7,579 bases of DNA from Parachlamydiales bacterium. GTDB lineage: Bacteria; Chlamydiota; Chlamydiia; Chlamydiales; SM23-39. Of this stretch, positions 1 to 5,816 are shown piece by piece. The stretch is taken from NCBI GenBank assembly GCA_003151315.1, contig PLXF01000195.1, positions 1 to 7,579 on the forward strand, written 5' to 3'. Under the pieces are notes generated by a model. The model worked only from the letters and a program-made list of their open reading frames with translations. It did not search any database and had not been told where the DNA came from. Both the position numbers and the translations under genes were made by a program. Numbering within the stretch: position 1 is the first letter of the stretch; every line of letters starts with the position of its first letter.

Positions 1-1302
1 GGGATCTTACCCCGGTTTCTCTCTAAAGGGTACGGCCCTAGTAAGCAGCCGCGAGTGGCAACTTTGGTTATGTATCTGATTTCGATTGCACTTACAGTGG
101 CCGTGAATATTAATCAGATTATCCCTACTTTAACGATGTCGTGCCTCGTTTCGTATGGGTTAATTAACTTTATCGCCTTTTTTGAAGCGTTTATTAAAAA
201 TCCAAGCTGGCGCCCCTCTTTGTCTATTCCCGCTTTTGTTCCTCTCATTGGAGGAATTGGCTGCTTCATCACCATGTTTATGATTAATCCGGGCGCGACT
301 TTTATCGTTCTACTCTTTGTTTGCGTCCTCTGCTTTTGGTCAGCCAAGAGAAACATGATCGGCGATTGGGAAGATATAAGGCACGGGATCTTCTCCTATT
401 TTGTCCAAAAAGGGGTTGTTAAATTAAGTACCGTGAAGCAGAGCGCGCGGAGCTGGCGGCCCCATATCCTGACGATATTCGATCATCCGGTTGTGAATAA
501 AAACCTCGCCTTTTTTTCTCACGCGTTGAATCAAGAAAAAGGGTTTCTTACCTTTGCGACAGGAGTCGATTCGGAAGGGGTGGTTGAGTCAACTCAGGCC
601 AATATGAAGTTGGATCTACAAGCGTACAAAATCCCTTCTTACATTCACGCCAACCAAGCCGAGAGTCCGATTGAGGGAGTGCGTCAGGTAATTAAGAATT
701 ATGGCTTTGGATTTTTAAAGCCGAACACGGTTGTATTGCCCATTTCTTCGTCATTTGATATCGATTCTTTTGTCAAGTTGTTGCTCGACACCCACAGGCA
801 GGAAAAAAACATCATCTTGCTCAAAGATGATAGCCAAAAAGACTATTTATACAGCGACGCCTCTCGGAAAGATAAGCAGATCAATTTGTGGTGGAGAGGG
901 AAGTATCCTGGCAATTTTGAATTAAGTTTAGCCCTTGCCTATTTGCTCCATCAGAGTAAATTATGGCCTCGCTCGAAAATTTGCATTAAAGCGATCGCCA
1001 AAGATGAAGAGCAAAATGCTCATCTATTGACTCAATTTGATAAATATCGGTTGAAATTGCGGATTAAGGGGCTTGCCTTTGAGTCGCTGATCGATCCTGA
1101 GGTGCAATTTTTCGCAACCCTCGCTGCGGAATCTAAAAATGCCGATTTGACTTTCTTAGGGTTAAAAAAACCAGAAGATAACTGCACGGTGGCCGAGTAT
1201 AAAGAGTACTATCTTAAGCTGCTGGAAAATACCGCCGGCGTAACGAATATCGCCTATGTTCTATGTGGCGAAAAAATACAATTCCATAAAATTTTCATGT
1301 AG
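1..1302 (+). CDS. SLC12-like cation-chloride cotransporter family permease, C-terminal part (5' truncated)
   Basis: The frame is open from the first base, so this is the last 433 residues of a larger protein. The GTG at 55 lies inside it and is not the start. Residues 5-18 (RFLSKGYG...PR) continue directly into a membrane region, as in SLC12 proteins. About four membrane helices follow (roughly residues 19-40, 42-64, 76-95 and 97-113), with the family-type stretch NPSWRPS between the second and third. The rest is a soluble C-terminal domain. It opens with SWRPHIL, has INLWWRG and LALAYLL near residues 293-312, and has ADLTFLGL close to the end, all matching the cytoplasmic domain of Na-K-Cl/K-Cl cotransporters. 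Family members couple Cl- with Na+ and/or K+ movement, and some distant bacterial members carry amino acids, so the substrate here is open. It would sit in the inner membrane. No SD-linked partner gene or clear terminator follows. Confidence 0.85.
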   Translation, partial: GILPRFLSKGYGPSKQPRVATLVMYLISIALTVAVNINQIIPTLTMSCLVSYGLINFIAFFEAFIKNPSWRPSLSIPAFVPLIGGIGCFITMFMINPGATFIVLLFVCVLCFWSAKRNMIGDWEDIRHGIFSYFVQKGVVKLSTVKQSARSWRPHILTIFDHPVVNKNLAFFSHALNQEKGFLTFATGVDSEGVVESTQANMKLDLQAYKIPSYIHANQAESPIEGVRQVIKNYGFGFLKPNTVVLPISSSFDIDSFVKLLLDTHRQEKNIILLKDDSQKDYLYSDASRKDKQINLWWRGKYPGNFELSLALAYLLHQSKLWPRSKICIKAIAKDEEQNAHLLTQFDKYRLKLRIKGLAFESLIDPEVQFFATLAAESKNADLTFLGLKKPEDNCTVAEYKEYYLKLLENTAGVTNIAYVLCGEKIQFHKIFM

Positions 1303-1549
1303 ATTTATACTGTTCGCCGAGAGAATAATCATAAGTGATTTTTTTGAGGTAAAAAGGTCGTCTGACATCAAGTGGTTTTTAGTAAAGTGGGCGGTTGGCT
1401 TGATTAGCTGTGCCATCATGGCCACTGCCAGTATTCCGTTTGCGGATTATTTTGAAAAACGTTGGAAAACTGAGAGTAAGAAAGAAAGATGGAAGTTAAT
1501 GTTCGTGATTTTTTTTATTGTTATGTGTCTTGGTGGGCGGCTACTTTAG
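1256..1549 (+). CDS. Possible small two-helix membrane protein, unknown function; start uncertain
   Basis: This frame overlaps the end of the transporter by 47 bases and ends at TAG 1547-1549. I do not recognise the product. From about residue 35 it reads like a membrane hairpin: a hydrophobic segment (WFLVKWAVGLISCAIMATA), a strongly charged link (DYFEKRWKTESKKERWK), then a second hydrophobic segment (LMFVIFFIVMCLGG) and a short basic tail. The ATG at 1256 has no Shine-Dalgarno in front of it, and the first 17 or so residues are probably just the shifted reading of the transporter's tail. No good ATG/GTG/TTG start exists between 1303 and the first helix. ATA 1331 has a weak GAGAG before it but would be a rare start. 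It may be a real small gene with an odd start, the 3' remnant of a decayed gene, or chance. Confidence 0.3.
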   Translation: MFYVAKKYNSIKFSCRFILFAERIIISDFFEVKRSSDIKWFLVKWAVGLISCAIMATASIPFADYFEKRWKTESKKERWKLMFVIFFIVMCLGGRLL

Positions 1550-1604
1550 CTGTTGTTTTCAAAATACTCTGGGTTGGCATACTTGAAGGGACTTTTTGCT
1601 TTTA

Positions 1605-1631
1605 CAAAGCTCCGCCAAGGGCGGGATTTTG
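1605..1631. terminator. Imperfect hairpin between the 3' ends of the upstream genes and tRNA-Arg; possible weak bidirectional terminator
   Basis: CCGCC (1612-1616) pairs with GGCGG (1620-1624) across a 3-base loop, and CAAA (1605-1608) can pair with TTTG (1628-1631) around a mismatched 3x3 internal loop. It lies where transcription from the left and from the tRNA on the right would meet. There is an ATTTT run on the + side, but it is part of the stem and short, and on the - side the following GTAAAAGC is not U-rich. The structure is seen; a terminator role is inferred and weak. Confidence 0.3.
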
Positions 1632-1663
1632 CAACTGCCTCACTTGTGTATAACTTTTAGAAT

Positions 1664-1736
1664 CGTCCTCGGCGAGAGTCGAACCCACGACCTGTCGCTT
1701 AGGAGGCGACCGCTCTATCCGCTGAGCTACGAGGAC
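1664..1736 (-). tRNA. tRNA-Arg (anticodon CCU)
   Basis: Folded by hand, the - strand gives a full cloverleaf of 73 nt including the discriminator. It has a 7-bp acceptor stem (GTCCTCG with CGAGGAC), UA at positions 8-9, D stem GCTC/GAGC with an 8-base GG-containing loop, anticodon stem GTCGC/GCGAC with loop CTCCTAA, a 5-base variable loop, and a T stem GTGGG/CTCGC with two G-U pairs and loop TTCGACT. The anticodon CCU (complement of + bases 1701-1703) reads AGG codons as arginine. The discriminator is G (base 1664), which is allowed for Arg. CCA is not encoded, so it must be added enzymatically. It is transcribed away from gnd. I could not settle its own promoter; the DNA just upstream holds the 28-bp palindrome. 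Confidence 0.96.
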
Positions 1737-1751
1737 ATAATAAGAGAAACG

Positions 1752-1779
1752 AAGCGGTCCAGTATATACTGGACCGCTT
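1752..1779. repeat. Perfect 28-bp palindrome between tRNA-Arg and gnd
   Basis: The half-site AAGCGGTCCAGTAT (1752-1765) is followed immediately by its exact reverse complement (1766-1779), with an alternating TATATA centre. The symmetry stops at both ends (G at 1751 and G at 1780). It lies 15 bases upstream of the tRNA 5' end and 47 bases upstream of the gnd -35. No T-run follows on the + strand, and termination on the - strand would cut off the tRNA itself, so an ordinary terminator is unlikely. A dimeric regulator site, a cruciform, a structured tRNA leader or a dispersed genomic repeat are all possible. Confidence 0.85.
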
Positions 1780-1826
1780 GAAAGGCATAGAGAAAAGTAA
1801 CAGGCTTGTCGTCAATTATGCCCAAC

Positions 1827-1856
1827 GTGACAACAATCGGTTCTGGGTCGTATAAT
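1827..1856 (+). promoter_or_regulatory. Strong sigma70/66-type promoter of gnd
   Basis: The -35 is GTGACA (1827-1832, five of six consensus bases), the spacer is 18 bp, and the -10 is a perfect TATAAT (1851-1856). Transcription should begin near 1863, giving a leader of only about 18 nt before the gnd ATG. The hexamers are read directly; the start point is inferred from usual spacing. Confidence 0.75.
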
Positions 1857-1866
1857 CCCCCTTTTT

Positions 1867-1872
1867 GAGGAG
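1867..1872 (+). promoter_or_regulatory. Shine-Dalgarno of gnd
   Basis: GAGGAG ends 8 bases before the ATG at 1881 and fixes that codon as the start. It lies almost at the 5' end of the predicted transcript, leaving no room for a structured leader or riboswitch. Confidence 0.8.
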
Positions 1873-1880
1873 AATCATTT

Positions 1881-3338
1881 ATGTCACAATCGCAGTCGGA
1901 TATCGGCCTAATCGGCCTCGCAGTCATGGGTCAAAATTTAGTTTTAAATATGGCGGACCATGGCTACACTGTAGCTGTTTACAACCGAACCACTTCGAAA
2001 GTCGATGAATTTCTTCAAGGGCCCGCTAAGGGCAAATCGATCGTTGGCGCTCACGATTTACCCACTTTTGTCTCGAAGTTAAAACGGCCCCGACGCGTTA
2101 TGTTAATGGTGAAAGCGGGCGATCCGGTTGATGAGTTTATCGACCAATTGGTCCCCCATTTGGAAGAGGGCGATATCATTGTCGATGGAGGCAATAGCCA
2201 TTTTCCCGATAGCCAAAGGCGCTACGAGGCTCTCAAAGAGAAGGGGATTTTGTTTGTCGGCGCAGGGATCTCTGGCGGCGAAGAGGGGGCTCGGCATGGA
2301 CCCTCCATTATGCCTGGAGGAAATCCTGAGGCATGGCCCCATGTGAAGGAAATTTTTCAAGCGATTGCCGCTCGCTCCGACGATGGAGCTCCTTGCTGCG
2401 AATGGGTAGGGGAAGGGGGCGCTGGCCATTATGTGAAAATGGTCCATAACGGGATCGAGTATGGCGACATGCAGCTCATTTGCGAGGCGTACGATCTATT
2501 AAAGCGGGGCGCTCATCTATCGAGTAGCGAACTTAGCTCTACGTTTGCCGATTGGGACAAGGGGCCTCTGAATAGTTATCTCATTGAAATCACGTCGCAG
2601 ATTTTTTCCAAAAATGATACGGATGGCCATCCTCTCGTCGATAAAATTCTCGATGTCGCAGGACAAAAAGGGACGGGCAAATGGACCGGGATCGATGCGC
2701 TCGATCGAGGGATGCCGCTCACTTTGATTGGAGAGGCTGTATTTGCTCGATGCCTATCGGCCTTAAAAGAGGACCGGATGGAGGCGAGTAAACACTACGC
2801 AGAGCCGACTCACAAAAGGGGCGAGGAAAAAGGGGTGTTTTGCCGCCAAATCTCTGATGCGCTCTACGCTTCGAAAATCATCAGCTACGCGCAAGGGTTT
2901 ATGTTGATGAAATGCGCTTCCGAAGAGAATAAATGGAATCTTGATTTCGGGTCGATCGCCTTATTGTGGCGTGGTGGCTGTATCATTAGAAGTAAATTTT
3001 TAGGAAAAATTAAGCAGGCGTATGATCACAATCCTCGGTTGGGTAGCCTTCTTTTGGATCCCTTTTTTATCGGTGAGATTACCCGAGCTACCCCTTCTTG
3101 GCGCAAAGTTGTGGCGGAAGGGGCTTTAATGGGAATCGCGCTCCCTTGCTTTAGCACAGCGCTCTCCTTTTTTGATGGCTACCGAACGCAAGTGCTCCCA
3201 GCGAATCTCCTGCAAGCCCAACGGGACTTTTTTGGCGCCCATACGTATGAGAGAATCGACAAACCCCGCGGTCAGTTTTTTCATACAAATTGGACTGGCA
3301 AGGGGGGCGATGTGAGCTCTAGTTCCTATACCGTTTAG
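1881..3338 (+). CDS. gnd: 6-phosphogluconate dehydrogenase, decarboxylating
   Basis: Cytoplasmic enzyme that oxidises and decarboxylates 6-phosphogluconate to ribulose 5-phosphate and CO2, making NADPH in the oxidative pentose phosphate pathway. The 485 residues are full length for the long (homodimeric) class. The N-terminal Rossmann domain has GLAVMGQN (12-19) and NRT (35-37, the NADP-phosphate contact), then VDGGNSHFPDS (101-111). Substrate and catalytic residues match the sheep enzyme by position: SGG 131-133, K186 (general base/acid lysine) in HYVKMVHNGIEYG with N190 and E193, GQKGTGKWT 261-269 with K263 and T265, R290, and R448/H454 supplied across the dimer. The C-terminal tail HTNWTGKGGDVSSSS is also typical. 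Nothing essential is missing. It has its own promoter and SD, and its TAG overlaps the stop codon of the converging kinase gene by 4 bp. lepA, its neighbour in Chlamydia as I recall it, is separated here by two kinase genes. Confidence 0.98.
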   Translation: MSQSQSDIGLIGLAVMGQNLVLNMADHGYTVAVYNRTTSKVDEFLQGPAKGKSIVGAHDLPTFVSKLKRPRRVMLMVKAGDPVDEFIDQLVPHLEEGDIIVDGGNSHFPDSQRRYEALKEKGILFVGAGISGGEEGARHGPSIMPGGNPEAWPHVKEIFQAIAARSDDGAPCCEWVGEGGAGHYVKMVHNGIEYGDMQLICEAYDLLKRGAHLSSSELSSTFADWDKGPLNSYLIEITSQIFSKNDTDGHPLVDKILDVAGQKGTGKWTGIDALDRGMPLTLIGEAVFARCLSALKEDRMEASKHYAEPTHKRGEEKGVFCRQISDALYASKIISYAQGFMLMKCASEENKWNLDFGSIALLWRGGCIIRSKFLGKIKQAYDHNPRLGSLLLDPFFIGEITRATPSWRKVVAEGALMGIALPCFSTALSFFDGYRTQVLPANLLQAQRDFFGAHTYERIDKPRGQFFHTNWTGKGGDVSSSSYTV

Positions 3339-4498
3339 TCCGGCGATTCTAGTGCTGAGATGACCAACACACACTCAGCCTTGACTTGAGGCCAAAGGGT
3401 TAGAACTTGCTCGCTCGTGAGCCGCTCACGAGGATCGAGTCGGAGCATTCCGTAGATAAGGCAGTCGAGGGGAAAATGGTCTTCCGGCTTAGAAAAGAAT
3501 GACTCCTGTAGCTCCTCGATTTTTTGGGTATTTCCTAGGCCTATCAGGTGAGTGAGTTTGGACCGATCGTTCAAAGTTGACCATGTATACGCTATAGCTG
3601 CGGGAGCTCCTCTAATGCGAAATAGCAATAGATCCAAAATAAGGCCTAATGACCACACGTCAGCAACGATTTCGTCGTGGCTATGCCAAGGGAGTGAATG
3701 GCGGATATGGTAGAGCTTTTCGGGAGCGAGATAGTCAAGAGTTCCTGTTAGAGTTTTCACCGGTGTTGAGGGATTACTTTTTATAGCTAGGTTAAAATCG
3801 CCGATCACCGCTGCTACGCTTCCCCCCTCAAGTTTCTCCAGAAAAACATTATCTAATTTTAAATCTCGGTGAGCGATGTCGTGAGAATGGATATGATAAA
3901 GGCCACAAATAAGGTCTTCTGCAATCTCTAACTTATTTTTTATCGGAAGTTCTGCGTACTTTTCAAATAGATCACCTAGGTGATAATTTTTTTCATATAA
4001 ATTGAAGGTGGGGATCCCCTTGCTATTTATAGTTTCTATGCCATCGAAGAGAGTGGCTACACCTCTTAGTCCTTTTAATTCGTGAAGCATAGTGTATTCG
4101 AGGTGTATGGAATTTTCCACGGAAAAATGATCGGCGTTCGATAGATTAGGATGGGCTACTAATCGTTTTAGGTGTGTTCCTGTAAATAAGGAAATAGCTT
4201 CCTTTGCCGTTTTTATCGCCCCTTTTAAATAGGAGCCTTTAACGCCCTTAAGATGGACATAAACCTCTGTAGGTGTACAGACTAAAGTGACAGGTAGGGT
4301 GCTATGTTTGCGGCTAATGGTTGCGGCACAATATTGTTGGAAAAATCCTTGAAGTAGAGGGATGCTTTTTTGGACAAAATCGCACACTTTTTTTGCGTCG
4401 AAAGGGGTGAGGCCTGCACCTTCGAGATGAGAGATCATTTGACTGGGGTTCTCTTGTAAAAGTCCATAGAGAGGTGGCTGGCTAATAGGTGAGCTCAT
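3335..4498 (-). CDS. Eukaryotic-like Ser/Thr protein kinase with atypical active site (kinase B, downstream paralogue)
   Basis: A 387-residue soluble protein with no evident signal peptide or membrane segment. After an N-terminal part of about 80 residues (AGLTPFDAKK at 28-37) comes a kinase domain: loop motif KGAIKTAKEA (92-101), beta3 LVAH (113-116) where a Lys is expected at the last position, a likely alphaC Glu E134, hinge region LYEKNYHLGDLF (167-178), catalytic loop HRDLKLDN (210-217), DFN (234-236) in place of DFG, GTLDYLAPE (252-260), alphaF DVW (280-282) and alphaI R359. Catalytic Asp212, Lys214, Asn217 and the metal-binding Asp234 are kept, so it may be active despite the two changes. 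It would phosphorylate Ser/Thr on an unknown target. It lies 69 bp behind its paralogue with a modest SD (AAAGG, 7 bases before the ATG). Such kinases are often host-directed effectors in intracellular bacteria, but nothing here proves secretion. Its stop overlaps gnd's. Confidence 0.88.
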   Translation of the reverse strand: MSSPISQPPLYGLLQENPSQMISHLEGAGLTPFDAKKVCDFVQKSIPLLQGFFQQYCAATISRKHSTLPVTLVCTPTEVYVHLKGVKGSYLKGAIKTAKEAISLFTGTHLKRLVAHPNLSNADHFSVENSIHLEYTMLHELKGLRGVATLFDGIETINSKGIPTFNLYEKNYHLGDLFEKYAELPIKNKLEIAEDLICGLYHIHSHDIAHRDLKLDNVFLEKLEGGSVAAVIGDFNLAIKSNPSTPVKTLTGTLDYLAPEKLYHIRHSLPWHSHDEIVADVWSLGLILDLLLFRIRGAPAAIAYTWSTLNDRSKLTHLIGLGNTQKIEELQESFFSKPEDHFPLDCLIYGMLRLDPRERLTSEQVLTLWPQVKAECVLVISALESPD

Positions 4499-4567
4499 TT
4501 TTAAGCCTTTTATTTTGTTTCGTTTAAGATATCTTATAGATTTATGAATATAAAGCTAGGGAATTTT
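4499..4567 (-). promoter_or_regulatory. AT-rich gap between the two kinase genes with a 12-bp palindrome at a possible -10
   Basis: On the - strand this 69-bp gap holds a TATAAG (4538-4533) that could be a -10, but the matching -35 position (CCCTAG) is poor. A perfect 12-bp palindrome, TAAGATATCTTA (4525-4536), overlaps that hexamer. The SD AAAGG (4510-4506) of the downstream kinase follows. No terminator hairpin separates the genes, so read-through from the upstream kinase is likely. The promoter is a weak inference. Confidence 0.3.
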
Positions 4568-5755
4568 TCAAGCGTATATTTTTTTCCACTGATCCGCCAC
4601 TTGGTCAATGGTGGAGCGTTTATTGGGATCGATTTGCAGCATTCCATGTACGAGGTTGGATAACTTTTTTGTGGCGCAAGGTTTTGATAGAAATTTCTGT
4701 TGATTCTGTTCAAATCTATGAGGGTTTGCTAGATTTTTTAAGAAACGAAGTTTTTTTTCTTTAGACGAATGGTTCCAATTTACATACATCGCATTATATT
4801 CGGGCCCGAAAGCGCAGGTAGGGAAAAATAGATCAAGAAAGATAAATCCGAGCGCCCATATATCGCTTTGCCGCTCTTGTCTGCCATTGGGGAAATTTTG
4901 AACAAGATAACAGTGTGCTTTCTCGGGAGAGAAATATTCGAGAGTGCCACTGATATCGGGCGTTGCATTTTCTAAGGGTAAATATAGCGCTAAATTAAAG
5001 TCGCCAATCACAGCTTCTTTAAGTGCTTTTCCATGTAAGTAGATATTTTCAGGTTTTAAATCGCGATGGACGATATTGCGGGAATGGAGCTCTTTAACTC
5101 CCTGAATCAGACAATCGGCAATGTGTAACCGCTCGGAGTCGTTTAGTTTTTGCAGATTGTCAAAGAGATCTCCTTGAGGGCATTCCTGCTCATATAAAGA
5201 GAATCGATCTTTCCCCTTTTTAGTCATCCCTCTAGATATTTTTTGGATTTGCACAATGCTTTTTATCCCTTTTAGACTTTGCAGGATAGAAGCTTCGTTT
5301 GTCATGTATTCAATAACCTTTTCCGGCTTAATATCGGGATTGTCTATATGAGCGACAAGGCGAATGTAACGGATGCCCGAAAAGGCGGAGATGGCCAATT
5401 TTTTGATTTTTAAAGTTCCCTTAACAAACTGGAGGAAATGGGCTTTTATATACACCTCGCCAGAGGGGTCGAATACAAAGGAATAGGGGAGGCTGCTATC
5501 GGATTTAGAAATGGTGAGGTCAGTTTTTGTGCACAGAGCTTTTTGGCTATTTTCTTCGTACCGATCGATTAAAAACCGTTCGATTTTTTTAGCGTCATCT
5601 CCCTTTATCCCCGCTTTCATTAATTTTGTGGAGACGTAGTCGGGAAAACGGTCAAAAAAATCGGCGGTATTTAAATAAGCAGGTGCGGTCCGAGGGTCGG
5701 CAACAACGGGCAATCGGTTGACGGAATTGAATCGAATAGTGAGTTCTACGCTCAT
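4568..5755 (-). CDS. Eukaryotic-like Ser/Thr protein kinase with atypical active site (kinase A, upstream paralogue)
   Basis: A 395-residue soluble protein, paralogous to the next gene along nearly its whole length. The first 110 or so residues precede the recognisable kinase core and include AGIKGDDAKKI (48-58) and SSLPYSFVFDPSGEVYI (87-103), both echoed in the paralogue. The kinase core has loop motif KGTLKIKKLA (112-121), LVAH (133-136) where the VAIK lysine should be, a likely alphaC Glu E154, hinge region LYEQECPQGDLF (187-198), HRDLKPEN (230-237), DFN (252-254) for DFG, SGTLEYFSPE (269-278 plus the Glu at 279 by exact count of SPE 277-279), DIW (298-300) and R380. The catalytic Asp232, Lys234, Asn237 and Asp252 remain. 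The start is set by a very strong SD (AGGAGGGG) just before the ATG. It follows lepA by 63 bp, and its SD can be masked by a hairpin. Substrate unknown; a regulatory or host-directed role is inference. Confidence 0.88.
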   Translation of the reverse strand: MSVELTIRFNSVNRLPVVADPRTAPAYLNTADFFDRFPDYVSTKLMKAGIKGDDAKKIERFLIDRYEENSQKALCTKTDLTISKSDSSLPYSFVFDPSGEVYIKAHFLQFVKGTLKIKKLAISAFSGIRYIRLVAHIDNPDIKPEKVIEYMTNEASILQSLKGIKSIVQIQKISRGMTKKGKDRFSLYEQECPQGDLFDNLQKLNDSERLHIADCLIQGVKELHSRNIVHRDLKPENIYLHGKALKEAVIGDFNLALYLPLENATPDISGTLEYFSPEKAHCYLVQNFPNGRQERQSDIWALGFIFLDLFFPTCAFGPEYNAMYVNWNHSSKEKKLRFLKNLANPHRFEQNQQKFLSKPCATKKLSNLVHGMLQIDPNKRSTIDQVADQWKKIYA

Positions 5756-5760
5756 GTACC

Positions 5761-5806
5761 CCTCCTCGTTTTGTTAAGAAATTAAAAATATATTTTAACG
5801 AGGAGG
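5761..5806 (-). promoter_or_regulatory. Inverted repeat able to sequester the Shine-Dalgarno of kinase A
   Basis: In the - strand transcript, CCUCCUCGUU (5806-5797) is the exact complement of AACGAGGAGG (5770-5761). The second arm contains the SD of kinase A, 5 bases before its ATG. The 26-base loop is AU-rich. The stem is followed by GGGUACAUG-type sequence, not a U-run, so it is not an intrinsic terminator for lepA. The pairing is seen; translational control, for example as an RNA thermometer or antisense-protein-relieved switch, is inference. Confidence 0.6.
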
Positions 5807-5816
5807 TTTAGAGCAA
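5787..5816 (-). promoter_or_regulatory. Candidate local promoter for the kinase genes
   Basis: On the - strand, TTGCTC (5816-5811, three of six) is separated by 18 bp from TATATT (5792-5787, five of six). Transcription would begin near 5780. That RNA would contain the SD arm of the inverted repeat but not the arm that masks it, because the masking arm lies in the spacer between the two hexamers. Confidence 0.35.

Noticed and set aside
55..57. GTG at 55 as the start of the transporter
   Set aside because: The frame is open to base 1 and the upstream residues (KGYG...PR) continue the SLC12 pattern, so the gene begins outside the window.
1752..1780. The 28-bp palindrome as an intrinsic terminator
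   Set aside because: On + it is followed by GAAAGG rather than a T-run, and on - it precedes the tRNA by only 15 bases.
1727..1927. 66-residue - strand frame crossing the tRNA-gnd gap
   Set aside because: It runs from inside gnd through the promoter, the palindrome and into the tRNA; no SD and no protein-like pattern.
2103..2447. 114-residue frame on the - strand
   Set aside because: It lies wholly inside gnd, which has full conservation of catalytic motifs; the antisense translation shows no recognisable domain.
3354..3379. GCTGAG...CTCAGC inverted repeat near the gnd/kinase B junction as a terminator
   Set aside because: Only 6 bp with a 14-base loop, no T-run on either strand, and it lies inside the kinase coding sequence.
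3335..5755. Calling the two kinases dead pseudokinases
   Set aside because: The catalytic Asp, Lys and Asn of the HRD loop and the metal-binding Asp are intact, and a loop lysine may replace the missing VAIK lysine, so inactivity cannot be assumed.
5761..5806. The inverted repeat before kinase A as the lepA terminator
   Set aside because: The stem would be GC-rich enough, but the following bases (GGTACATG) contain no U-run on the lepA strand.
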